Part shown: positions 1 through 11,500 of the stretch, piece after piece
Numbering within the stretch: the stretch's first letter is position 1
Layout: each line of letters starts with the position of its first letter
Source of the DNA: Hoplostethus atlanticus
Lineage: Eukaryota > Chordata > Actinopteri > Trachichthyiformes > Trachichthyidae
Reading direction: 5' to 3'
NCBI GenBank assembly: GCA_034670405.1
Contig: JAXDDX010000277.1
Span: forward strand, 285,660 to 349,659
DNA length: 64,000 nt
Program-made: the position numbers and the translations under genes
Notes under the pieces: generated by a model
What the model saw: the letters and a program-made list of their open reading frames with translations, nothing else
Databases searched by the model: none
What the model was told of the DNA's origin: nothing

Positions 1-1202
1 ACTCTGTCGTGTGACTTTCCTCATGTATGACAACCGAACCAATAGGAGGTCATCTTATATGTACACAGGCTGCCACCAGGAAAGCAGTTCAATTACTTGC
101 GCAATCAATTGGTATATTGACAATCATTCCATTAAGTCAAATGATCAAAACCGCATGAAAATGTCAAGATTTACAAATTCACACTGTGGGTGATTAATCA
201 CTTCAAGGTATTACAAAATAAATCTCTTTACTTTTTCTCCCAATCATTGCTGTGACCTCTGACCCTTGGCCTCCTTCCTTACATGTTATTGGTTTCTTGT
301 AACTGGAATTGAATGATGGAATGGAGCCGAAATATTGACCCAAGTACATCTAAATATAACCAAAATAACCTGAAATAATATGAAATAGCAAGATATATAT
401 AAATGAGATATGAGATATTATCTCTATATAGTTTTACAAGGATTTATGTTTGTGAGCGTGAATTTTGCATGAGCTGGCAATAGTAAATATGAGGTAAACT
501 ACTAGTTTCTACTACTACTACAAAAATCTAGAATACTAGCTTCTGAAATCAGGTACTATGGTACTTTTCGGTATCAGGTGTTCCAACATTACACAACCAC
601 AATATTCAACATAAGCAATCTCGTTTGGGGGCAGTGGCTCTGAATAGAAGCTGTCAGACCCTCCATGGTAGTGTTTGACTCGGGTACCGATACCGATCAC
701 GGCTTTGATTTTAAAACAATACCTCAGTAAAAAAGAAAAAAAACTAAATAAACAAGTTAAAAATTAAAGTTGACAGTTGTTAAAATCTAATAATTACATG
801 TTTATTTTGCTATAGATTTTTCCCCATCACACTTCCGTTGATAATTCTGGAACAGGAACAGGAACCACAAAAAGAAGAGCGTCCATTTGTGTCCTTGGGA
901 CGTACATCCAACCAATTATGAGTTTTGTAGTGAAAGAGGAAAATCTACTAAAAAGCCTTTTTTCTAATTCTAAACTCATACATCAGACTTTACAAATGTT
1001 GGACATTAAAGAACCCTACTTTGTCCAAACAGCACCCAACCCAACAATTTTTAAACACCAGAAGATACGAAGTATCACAGCCCTCCGTCTCTTCTATAGG
1101 CATTTTCCGACCGCAGGAACTATCCAGGATCTTGGTACTATTGGTACTTAGTTCCAGGATCTTTGCCCTTTCCCACCGGGGGAACTAGCCCTCAAAATAG
1201 TA
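1..1202. other. Intergenic spacer downstream of ZNF copy A
   Basis: No gene is recognised. Positions about 490-690 resemble 57830-58030 and include a short relic of a zinc-finger exon (about 630-660). Positions about 780-1190 recur near 24400-24800 and 34740-35110, so they belong to the 3' flank of the duplicated unit. The short open frame at 918-1151 is carried along with this repeat and shows no protein family features. Confidence 0.6.
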
Positions 1203-1208
1203 TTTATT
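1203..1208 (-). terminator. Poly(A) signal, ZNF copy A
   Basis: AATAAA on the minus strand, about 30 nt past the stop codon of the finger exon. The same hexamer sits at the same distance in copies B, C and D. Confidence 0.6.
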
Positions 1209-1238
1209 TTGGGCAGAAGCTACAAAAAAAAAAAAATT

Positions 1239-2592
1239 TTAGGACATGGATCCAACCGATGAGGAGTTTTCTCTCACTTGGTGACTCTTCATGTGTGTTT
1301 TGAGGCAGTGGCTCTGAGTGAAGGCTTTGTCACACACAGTGCACTGGTATGGTCTCTCCCCGTTGTGGGTCCTCATGTGGACGTTCAGGTGCTCTTGGCG
1401 GGAGCATGCTTTCCCACAAACCCCACACACAAATGGTTTCTGGCCAGAATGGACAGTCAGATGGTTGGTGAGATGACTCCTATGCTTAAAGGCCCGGCCA
1501 CATTCTGGGCAGCGGAATGGTGTTTCCCCGGTGTGGATCCTCATGTGAATCGTCAGACCTCCTTTAGATGAAAAATCCTTTGTGCATTCGCTGCAACGGT
1601 ACGGTCTCTCCTTGGTGTGTGTTCTCTGGTGAATCTTTAATGACATGTTGGTGTGAAATGTTTTGCAGCAAATGTCGCAGAGGTATGGTTTCTCCCTGAC
1701 TGTGTGAATCTTCTGGTGTTCTCTCAGTGTTACAAGAAGTTTGAAGCGTTTACCACAAAGCTGACAACCGTAGCGCCTTTCCCCCGAGTGGGTCAAGCTG
1801 TGGCGGAATAACGATCTAAGGTCGCAGAGAGATTTACCACACACATTGCAAGACAATGACTTATCAGGCATGTGGATCCTGCGGTGAACTTTGACCTGTG
1901 CCTTAAAACTAAAGGCTTTATGGCAAATATCACATTTGTGTGGTTTATCTTCCACATGGACCCACTGGTGATGCTGCAACCCTGACTTCAGTGTAAATGC
2001 TTTATGGCAAATATCACATTTGTATGGTCTCTTCCCTGTGTGTATACCGATATGCCCGTTGAGGCCACTGGTGGAGAGGAAAGACTTTCCGCAAATAGGA
2101 CAGTCGTTTGTTTTTTGGTGACTTTTAAGATGAGCCCTCAACGCCTCTACAGAGCCCATTTGTTCTCCACACACCGCGCAAAGACATCCAGGATGGTCCA
2201 CATGTTTCCAGGCATGTTTGATAAAAATTTTGGTCGATCTGTGCAGAGCTCCACAGACTTTGCAGGCAAGAACATTGTTCTCAATGACAGTCTTTGGAGA
2301 AGAACGTTTGATATGTTGCTTCTTCATTGTGTTTGGCGAGCGTGGTTCAGGTTCACTGTCCATCGAGTCCTCACCACTCTCATCTGGTTTCCAGTCTTCA
2401 TCTCGGTCACTCGCCTTGTCGCTGTCATCTTGCTTCTCATCCTCTGCAGAGTGGGCAGAAGAGAGGGCCAGAAAGTCATTGGTCGGCTCTGATACTAGGC
2501 GTTCTCCTCCGTTATCATCTTCCTCCATTTCCATCTGTTGTTGTGATGAGTGGTTGTTCCTTTCTACTCTTTGAACAGAGTTGCTGTGGGAA
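1239..2592 (-). CDS. Terminal exon E8 of copy A: acidic linker and 12 C2H2 fingers
   Basis: The exon opens after a TAG acceptor at 2594-2593 and reads to a stop at 1239; the ATG at 2534 is internal because the frame continues in from E7. Counting from that ATG, residues 1-70 are acidic and serine rich, followed by a basic patch (KKQHIKRSSPK). Twelve C2H2 fingers run from about residue 91 to 419, most with TGERP/TKERP-like linkers. Fingers 1, 2 and 6 deviate from the consensus (no aromatic after the second Cys in some; finger 11 has Cys there). C2H2 arrays of this kind bind DNA, about three bases per finger, through helix positions -1, 2, 3 and 6. A short Ser-rich tail follows finger 12. Confidence 0.92.
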
Positions 2593-5500
2593 CTAGGAGC
2601 AGAAATTAAGGAGTTACATTATATACATGTAGACTGACTGATTCAATGAATCTTGATGAAGTGATGTGTTTGTCCAAGTCCAAGTTATCTTCCCAATGAT
2701 ACAAAGCATTTCAACACAGCATACCTGGGTAGAACATGGCTCTAACACTGCCAGGGTGAGGGGTTTGATTCCCAACTGGAGGCCACCCATACTAACAATG
2801 TATATATTTATGCCACTGTAACATCAGTGGTTAACATTCAGTTTCTTTTTTAGTTACCTTGTATGTGGCTGGGTTTTGTCAATTGTCGTTATCATGCCAG
2901 AGGTGGACGGAGACTCTTTGGTGGTGTCGTCTTTATTCTGTAGATGATGAAGCTCTTCCTGAGGTTCATCTCCTGCCTAGAAGAAATGAAGAGTTTTGTT
3001 CCCAAATGACTTTTCCACTTAAACATGACACATACTCTTACAAAGTGGCTGCACAAAACTAAACCAAGTGACAGTAGCCAAGTTAAATCATTGTTTTACA
3101 AAATGAGAAGACTTTTACAGCCTGGATCCTCTAGATTTTAGTGATACTGATTGATGAACTTCAGGAATAAGGAATAAGTCCTGAGCCCTGTGGTAGTTCC
3201 TGTAGTGGCTTTCAAGGAAACCAATTAAGCTGCTGGGATGCAGCGTGGACTCTCGTTTCCAACGCACTTAGTTATAATCCACATCATCTCTGAAGACACA
3301 TATTCAATGTCACTTACTTTTGGACGAGGTTGACTGAACTTCTTAAATCCATGGAGTATACAGGCAGAGTATTTGTGAATGAGAGTGAATGTACATGTGG
3401 TGTTCAGGTGCAGCTTCAAAAACAAAGCGTCAATGCACACATCAAAACCATGCCCACAGGACAAAAGGTTCATGTGGATTTCAAAGTGTAAACCATAAGC
3501 GTAAGCAATGGAAAAATGATGTCTTTCAGTGTCCTCCAGCTTGGACACACCTGTTCTACTTACTGGCGACTTCCTGGTCGGAAGCTTTACACTCCTCATG
3601 GTCCCTCAACTGTCTGGTCTGGTGTCAATGACCCACTACTAAGAAGTTTCTACGAATTCTGTACCATTTGTCGTGAGTATTCTTTCACCCTTCTTAACCA
3701 AACTAGATCAGATAATGTGGAATTACTACTCTGGCATACATATCATCGTCCCAGGTGGACAACACCTTGCAGGTGATTTGGTGTCAGTGGCTCCAAGCCA
3801 TTGGTATTGTCCTGACAGCGTTGGGGATTGCCTCAATGTTACACATGACAGTGAGAAGGCTCACATCATCCAATGTTTGTTGCTTTGTGACTGAGAGTCA
3901 AGGTCCATTTTGCTCCTCTCTGTTGCAAGGACTGTTCAATTATGTCTTGGTACCATGCCGGTGAGGCTTCTTTCAGTTCTCGTTCTGTCAAGATGAAGTT
4001 GGTCTCGTTGTCCGATCTAAGTAACTTATCTGGCCTTGTGAGTAGCTCTACAAAAATTACTACAATATTCTACAATTATTTCGAAAAATAAAAATGGCTC
4101 CTACAGTTCCTGAGGCTAAAGTGGTGTATGTAAGTATCGAAAATGGTGCAAGATCGTGCCAACAAAAATCTAACCAAGCAAGCTACTACAGAATCTGACA
4201 CACTACCTTCAGTCGGATGTAGAGGGCTGACCCCCCTTTCCCGGCAGACTTGATGGACTTGTGGATCCTCCTCTGGCGTCAGTGCCTTCAGTTTCAGCGG
4301 CCGTAGTCTCCTGGTCCTGTCGGTGGTGAAGACATCAAAAGGTTTGTTGTTTCCAGCCAGTTGAGGGAAGCTGGACCTCAGCAGGTTCAGGAAGTCCGCC
4401 TCCTGGAGGCCACAAGGACACTTCACCTCCTGCACCCGGCAGCTCATAGACACTGACAAAGATAGAAATTCACCATGAGGCATATGGAAAGTAAAAGCTG
4501 AAAGAAATGGTACATCATGTGAAAGTTGGGTGCCATGGATTTGTGGCCCAACAACTAGTTAGGGACTCATGGTGCGAGATGACAGCAGGCTACAAAGGCA
4601 GCTTTGAAGTGGCCGAAAAAAGCAACCAGTTGCTCTGGCTGAAAAGAAAAGACACCGGTTGTGGTCCACAATACGGAACTCCATCCCCTGACTAAGACAG
4701 GATCTAAATGTAAGATGCGCATGAGATATCTCAATTTGGAATGAAGCTCTTTAAATTTACCGTTGGCTTTGAGCACACTGGTCTGGGGGTCCTCCAGCAG
4801 GCAGACCCTGAGAAATAGGTGGGGCTGTAAATCTCCTTTCCGAGGTCTCCCCCGCTTCCTCCTCTCAGACTGACCGCTGGGAGACAATAACCTGAAAGAT
4901 TGGCAGCAGGGTTAATGTTGAGTTAATACACTAGTTCTGACTTCCAGGCTTAACTCTGGTGTGATATTACTTTTGATTGGAGAGGCTAAGTATCCATCAC
5001 TATAATATACTTTATATTTGTTAATATTAAATCTACATTTATTTATACAATATGTGAAATTGGAGAGGGTGCACTCTCTTCTCAAATGAGGAAATTGAAA
5101 GAAAACAATGCACCACGTGTGGTTTCATACAGTGATAGAGGATCTTTTTTGTTTTCTTTGAAACCCCAGAGCTGAAATCAACTATAGGTGACGCAGATGT
5201 CCCCCACTGGACTCCAAGGTATAATACGCCCTGAAATCCTACTAAAATGTCTCAAAGAGACCTTGTATAAAACCTCCTAGTAACATCTCTGAGTGCCTCT
5301 TTTTCATAGCTATGTACACCGATCAGCCATAACATTAAAACCACCTGCCTAATATTGTGTAGGTCCCCCTCGTGCCGCCAAAACAGCTCTGACCCATCGA
5401 GGCATGGACTCCACAAGACCTCTGAAGGTGTCCTGTGGTATCTGGCACCAAGACGTTAGCAGCAGATCCTTTAAGTCCTGTAAGTTGCGAGGTGGGGCCT

Positions 5501-8500
5501 CCATGGATCGGACTTGTTTTTCCAGCACATCCCACAGATGCTCGATCGGATTGAGATCTGGGGAATTTGGAGGCCAAGGCCGAATCCCAATTCACCCCTT
5601 GGCCCTTGCCCTCCGTTTTGCACGTTCACATGTAGGGGTAGGGTGTCCCGATTCTTGTTGGGATCGAAGTGTTTGGGCTACATGGCCCTCCAAACGGAGA
5701 TTTTTCAGGGGCACACTACAAACCAAACAACAACAACAACAAACCAAGGGTTAGGAGAAGTCTCCCAGAATGACCTGCAAATCAACTGGAAGATCATGGC
5801 GAACGCTACACTACCATCCAAAGTGAAGCACAGATGTAGTATTTTCTTCATTAATAAAGATTTAAAAAATATTCTAACCGTCGTATTATCTTAGTTTAAT
5901 GTCGTTTCAATGTATTATAGACCTTTTCTTTATAACAAGCATAACAAAAAAATCGCTAGTATGCCGATGTCTCTACCTCGCTAGTTACGTTACAACATTG
6001 TTTTTAGGCTGATTTGTGCATGACAGTCCTGCATTTGATTTCCATGTCGCATTTCCCCCCTTTGATGGCATATGACGCCCGAAAGAAAAAAAGTCCAGCA
6101 GCAAAGTTGCTGCACTTGTTACGGCTCCTCTAATATCAGTGCAGACTACAGACCACCGCTAACGCTATTTTGTCATGAAGTGGCCCGGTAATGAAGCAGT
6201 GGTCTTTTTTATTTGATGACTTGTTTGATCGATTGGTAGCGTGAAACGTATAAGTTGTGAACCCATGCTTTTCTATCTCCATCAGATGAATGGCAAATGT
6301 CACTGTGATGTGTGTAATGTCCGATAACAAACTTGTTGCGTCTGTTTGCGTAAACGTCATCGATGACGTATCAGGGTGTTGAAGGGTTGTCCCATTTCAT
6401 AGGGAGAGATTTCAACCACTACCCCTTGTGACTCTGTTCCGAGGGCCAAGCCAAAGGGCGAGGGGCACTCGAAAATGAGGGGTAGGGGTGAAAATGAGAA
6501 ATGGGATTCGGCCTAAGTCAACACCTTGAACTCTTTGTCATGTTCTCCCTGCCCCTGAAGCTTTTTCTCTTCTATCTCCTGATACTGCCACTGATCTTCT
6601 TCTCTCTACTCTGTCCTCTTCTCTGGACCATCTCTGTCCCCTCACCTCCAGGCCTGCACGCCAAACTCCACCTGCCCCTTGGTTGTCGGACTCAGTGCGT
6701 ACTGAGAGACGGAGCCTGAGAGTGGCTGAGTGCAAATGGAGAAATGGCAAACTCCCGGAGGACCTTCTTACCTTCCAATCTCTCCTTTCCACGTTTTCCT
6801 CCTCTCTATCTGCTGCTAAAGCTGCTTTCTTCTGCACTAAAATTCAAACTTCAACCAACCCTAAAAAACTCTTTGAAACTTTCTCTTCCCTCCTCCATCC
6901 CCCACCCCCTCCTCCCACCTCCTCCCTCCTCCCTGACGATTTCGCCTACTTCTTTGACAAGAAGGTTAACAATATCAGATCCTCCTTCCCTCATCCCCCG
7001 GCTGGTGCCCTGCGCACCAACCACACCTGTCTGCCTTCCACCCCTCCCTCTCTACCACCCTCTCCTCCTTTTCCCTCCCCACCTCCCTCCCTATCCCATT
7101 TTTCTCCCCTCTCCCCAAACGAGGTCCTTCACCTTGTTACATCTAGCCGCCCCACCACATGCTCCCTTGACCCGGTCCCATCCACTCTGCTTCAGTCTAC
7201 TGCACCTGAACTCCTTCCCTTCCTGACCCACCTCATCAACACGTCTCTGGTGTCTGGATGCTTTCCCTCTGCTTTCAAGACTGCCAGATTCACCCCCCTT
7301 TTGAAGAAACGCTGAGGTGACGCTGAGAGGGTCTGTGTCAGAACCATGCAGGGTCACTACTGGGGTTCCGCAAGGCTCGGTTCTGGGTCCTCTTCTTTTT
7401 TCCCTCTACACAACATCTCTTGGTTCTGTTATCCACTCCCACGACTTTTCCTACCACTGCTATGCAGATGACACCCAGCTGATCCTGTCATTTCCCCCCT
7501 CTGACACACAAGTGGAGGCAGCATTGCTGCGTGCCTGGCAGACATCTCGGAGTGGATGTCGACGCACCACCTGAAGCTCAACCTGGACAAGACTGAGCTG
7601 GTGTTCCTCCCGGGGAAGGGCTGTCCGCACCGAGACCTGGCCATCACCATTGATAATGCTGTGGTGACGTCAACTCGGACTGCGAGGAATCTGGGTGTGA
7701 CCCTGGACGACCAACTGTCGTTCTCGGCAAAGTGACACGCTCCTGCAGATTCCTCCTCTACAACATCAGGAGGATTCACCCCTTCCTCACTGACATGGAA
7801 GCACAGGTGCTCATCCAGGCTCTTGTCATCTCCCGCCTGGACTACTGCAACTCCCATCCTTGCTGGTGCCCCGGCGTCTGCCATCAGACCTCTGGAGCTT
7901 GTTCAGAAAGCTGCAGCTCGTCTGGTGTTCAACCGCCCCAAGTTCTCCCATACAACTACCCTTCTCCGTTCTCTACACTGGCTCCCTGTAGCAGGCTCAT
8001 CCAGTTCAAGACCCTGGTGCTAGCCTATAGGGCAGTGAAAGGAACAGCTCCTTCATACCTCCAGGCTATGGTCAAACCTTACACCCCCGCCCGACCACTT
8101 CGCTCTGCTGCCTCGAGGCGACTGGTTGCCCCGTCGCTCAGAAGCCCCTGCGGCCGATCTACACAGGTTTAGTTTAGGTAGGTGGTACGTGTCAAAGTAA
8201 CATCCACATGAATGCCAGGACCCAAGGTTTCCCAGCAGAACATTGCCCAGAGCATCACACTGCCTCCGCCGGATTGCCTTCTTCCCATAGTGCATCCTGG
8301 TGCCATCTCTTCCCCAGGTAAACGACGCACACGCACCCAGGACGTCCATATGATGTATAAGAAAACGTGATTGATCAGGCCACCTTCTTCCATTGCTCCA
8401 TGGTCCAGTTCTGACGCTCACCTGCCCATTGTAAGCGCTTTCGGCGGTGGACGGGTCAGCATGGGCACTCTGACCGGTCTGCGGCTATGCAGCCCCATAC

Positions 8501-11500
8501 GCAGCAAGCTGCGATGCACTGTGTGTTCTGACACCTTTCTATCATAGCGAGTATGAACTTTTTCAGCAATTTGTGCGACAGGTACCATTGTAACGAGATA
8601 AACGATGTTATTCACTTCACCTGTCAGTGGTTTTAATGTTGTGGCTGATCGGTGTGAGGTGGTTACACTGATATACAGGGTAACCACCTCACACACAAAC
8701 ATCTTTCCTGTCTCATTCTCATGTAAACTACCTAAGGTAAGTGATAATACTAGAAGTATACATTGGTACCCTGATGGTGTTTGATAATCCGGGTCCTCCA
8801 GCATGCAGACTCTGAGATCTAGGTGGGGCTGTGGATCTCTGATCCGAGGTCTCCCCCGCTTCCTCCTCTGAGACTGATCTCCAGGACACAATAATCTGAA
8901 AGATGAAGATTGGCAGCAGGGTTCGTTGGAATTGGCCGGTAGTGTTACACTATTTCTGATTGGAGGAGTGAGATGGCCATGGCCACACAATTGAAGGTTT
9001 AAGGTTTAATTAAGTTATATTAATTAATTTCTCTTTGTTTTGAGTTGCCTGGCTGCTGAGTTCTCCTTCCTGGTCTAACAAAAGAAGGGGCTGAGGGTGG
9101 AGCCTGGTTTTATGCAGAGGCCCAATATAACTCTGTTCATTCAGTTGCCTTCATTTATTTGTTTTGTTGAATCTTTTTTGCTTTTTGAACTTTAAATCCG
9201 TGTTCCTTGTGCCTTGACTGCTTGGTCCATGACAAGGAGCAAAAGAGCTGAAGACCATCACTATAATATACATATCATTTTGTTATATTAAAAATACAGA
9301 AGGTGCACTCTCTTCTCAAACTTTACTATAGAAGTCAATGAGGAAATTCAGAGCCGTTTTCTCTCCGATCCTCTACAAACAACTAATTCCATGTGAAATG
9401 GTGAACCTTGATGGTATTTGATAATCCGGGTCCTGCAGATACTTTCTACGCTGACTTGCACTCTGCACTGGTCGCTCAGGGGCCTCCTCCTCCTCCTCCT
9501 CCTCATCTTCAAAGTCCTCTTCCTCAATATGGTAGAGGGGACCCAGGCTCCCAGGGTCCTCCACACCTGGGAAAAAAATGTAGCTATTCAACTTTTTAAT
9601 TTATTTTCCCCATGTACAATGGCTCAGAATGAGGATTATGTGCTTCAACGTTTCTGAATGTTCACCGAAGGCAAAACTGGTCTGAGGCAAGACAGACCAG
9701 ACAGATTCCACTTTGAAAAGACCTGAGAGCTCCAAAGAGAGAGCAGAACAGGGATACTGGGTCCTACTTATCACCAGGTGGCAACACTCAGAAAACAAAA
9801 CTGACAATAAACAACTTTATTAACAAACTGTAAAAAGAGGAACTGTCACCACATACATCTATGCTGCTCTTCCTCCTCAGGGAGTTCACCTCCATCAGCC
9901 TCCTCCTCTTCAGGGAGTTCAACTCCATCAGCCTCCTCCTCTTCCTCTTCAGGGAGTTCACCTCCATCAGCCTCCTCCTCTTCAGGGAGTTCACCTCCAC
10001 CAGCCTCCTCTTCCTCTGTGGAATATATGGGTATAATTTTTGTTGACATGATAAATGATAAATCCATCTATCTCATTGTTTTATTAAAGTTATTTATTAT
10101 ATCTTTATTGAACAAGGTATTAGATTATATTAAATTACATCAAATTTGATTTTACAGTTCAGAGTTCATCATTATTGACTTAACCTATTTGAAACGGAAA
10201 GGAAAGGTAGGACGTTCAACTAATCCCTGTTATTAGCAAATATTATTATTGTCATAATTGTTATTATTGGGTTATTTGCTGTTTTACAGTTGTGTTATAT
10301 GTGGTTACTTCCAGGACCCTTTGGGAGTATTACATCATATGGCTGTTTACCTCTCCCAGAGGGTCCTGTATTGCTCCATTGACTTTTTACCGCACGAAAG
10401 TCACCGAGTCTGATAACGAAACCAATACGTCGAATTTCACTTACCTTGCAGTCCGGGTATGCCCCAAATTTTCAATGTAATAAAATCAAAGATGGCTGAC
10501 AGACACCTCAAATTCTTTGTTTAGTACTCTGCTTCTGAGCAACATGCACACTGCTGCCAGAATTGAGTATTGAAGTAGCGACAATTAACCCCTCATCAAT
10601 CAAAAAATCAATCAATGCCATCAAAGGGGGGAAATGCGACATGGAAATATGTCAAAATGCAGGACTGTCATGCACAAATCAGCCTAAAACAATGTTGTAA
10701 CGTTAACTAGCGAGGTAGAGACATCGGCATACTAGCGATTTTTTGTTATGCTTGTTATAGAGAAACGAACATTGAAACGACATTAAACTAAGATAATAAG
10801 ACGGTTATCATAATTAAAAATCTTTATTAATGAAGAAAATACTACAATTGTGGTTTCCTTTTGTTGCTTGTGCAGCGTTCGCCACCATCTTGCCGATGAT
10901 TGTCTGAGATTTCTCCTAACCCTCGGTTTGTAGTGTGCCCCTGAAAAACCTCCGTTTGGAGGGCCATGTAGCCCTAGACCTTCGCCCTACCCCTCCATCC
11001 CAACAAGAATCTGCTTTCAAGGTCTATTTCTGTAGCGATCCTTTCAGTAATGTTGTCAGACACTTGTCAAGACACACGAATAACAATCTGAGCCTGTCAG
11101 TTGCAAAATCAAGCACTTTTAGTGGACGTACTTTGACCGCGCCTCTATGCCCGTACAGATTACGTTGCAGCCATTGAGCCCCCGTTTCGCGATTGCCGAC
11201 TGAGCCGATCTACCGGAGCAACTCCGAAACTTTTGGGATCTACTTTGCGGTACGATACGCGATTTTGTGGATATAGAGGCCAGGTTGAAAAATCCCGGAA
11301 TTACGCTTTAACTTCGTCATGAACTAAACTAGAGAGGAGAAATCACTTGAACATCCTGGTAAAAACCCAGGGTCCTCTATCCTGGCGACTGACAACTCAG
11401 CTGTGGTGCTCGGCATAGCACATATAAGTAACATCTAACTACCCAGGGGGGCAATGCCTTTCATCTGCAGTGTGAACGTAGCCAAGGAAAAGAAAAGAGG

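Larger units (their letters stand above)
5317..8654 (-). mobile_element. Tc1/mariner element in copy A, split by later insertions
   Basis: The left terminal repeat starts CACCGATCAGCCATAACATT at 5317, preceded by TA; the mirrored end, GGCTGATCGGTG, finishes at 8654. Transposase remnants lie on the minus strand on both sides (5335-5595, 8169-8421 and 8418-8660), including a segment around GGGSVMLWAMF that is typical of Tc1 transposases. The centre is replaced by the MITE (5578-6513) and the LINE (6546-8168). The same element, without those insertions, is at 29428-30236 in copy B. It lies in the intron between E5 and E4 and is not functional. Confidence 0.85.

Noticed and set aside
2004..2492. 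Plus-strand frames opposite the finger exons (also 25830, 35599, 47715)
   Set aside because: Mirror frames of the repeated finger codons and conserved only because the sense exon is; not genes.
2534..2534. ATG at 2534 as the gene start
   Set aside because: The frame is open upstream to a good acceptor at 2594-2593 and continues into E7 in phase; the ATG is internal.
3225..3480. Conserved minus-strand frame in intron E7-E6 (also 27161, 48924)
   Set aside because: Recurs because the intron is duplicated. It has no splice-site pattern fitting the exon phases and no domain features.
9861..10046. Plus-strand Leu/Arg/Phe-rich frame opposite E2
   Set aside because: The acidic 33-bp repeat opens all frames; the minus frame fits splice phases and the plus frame does not.
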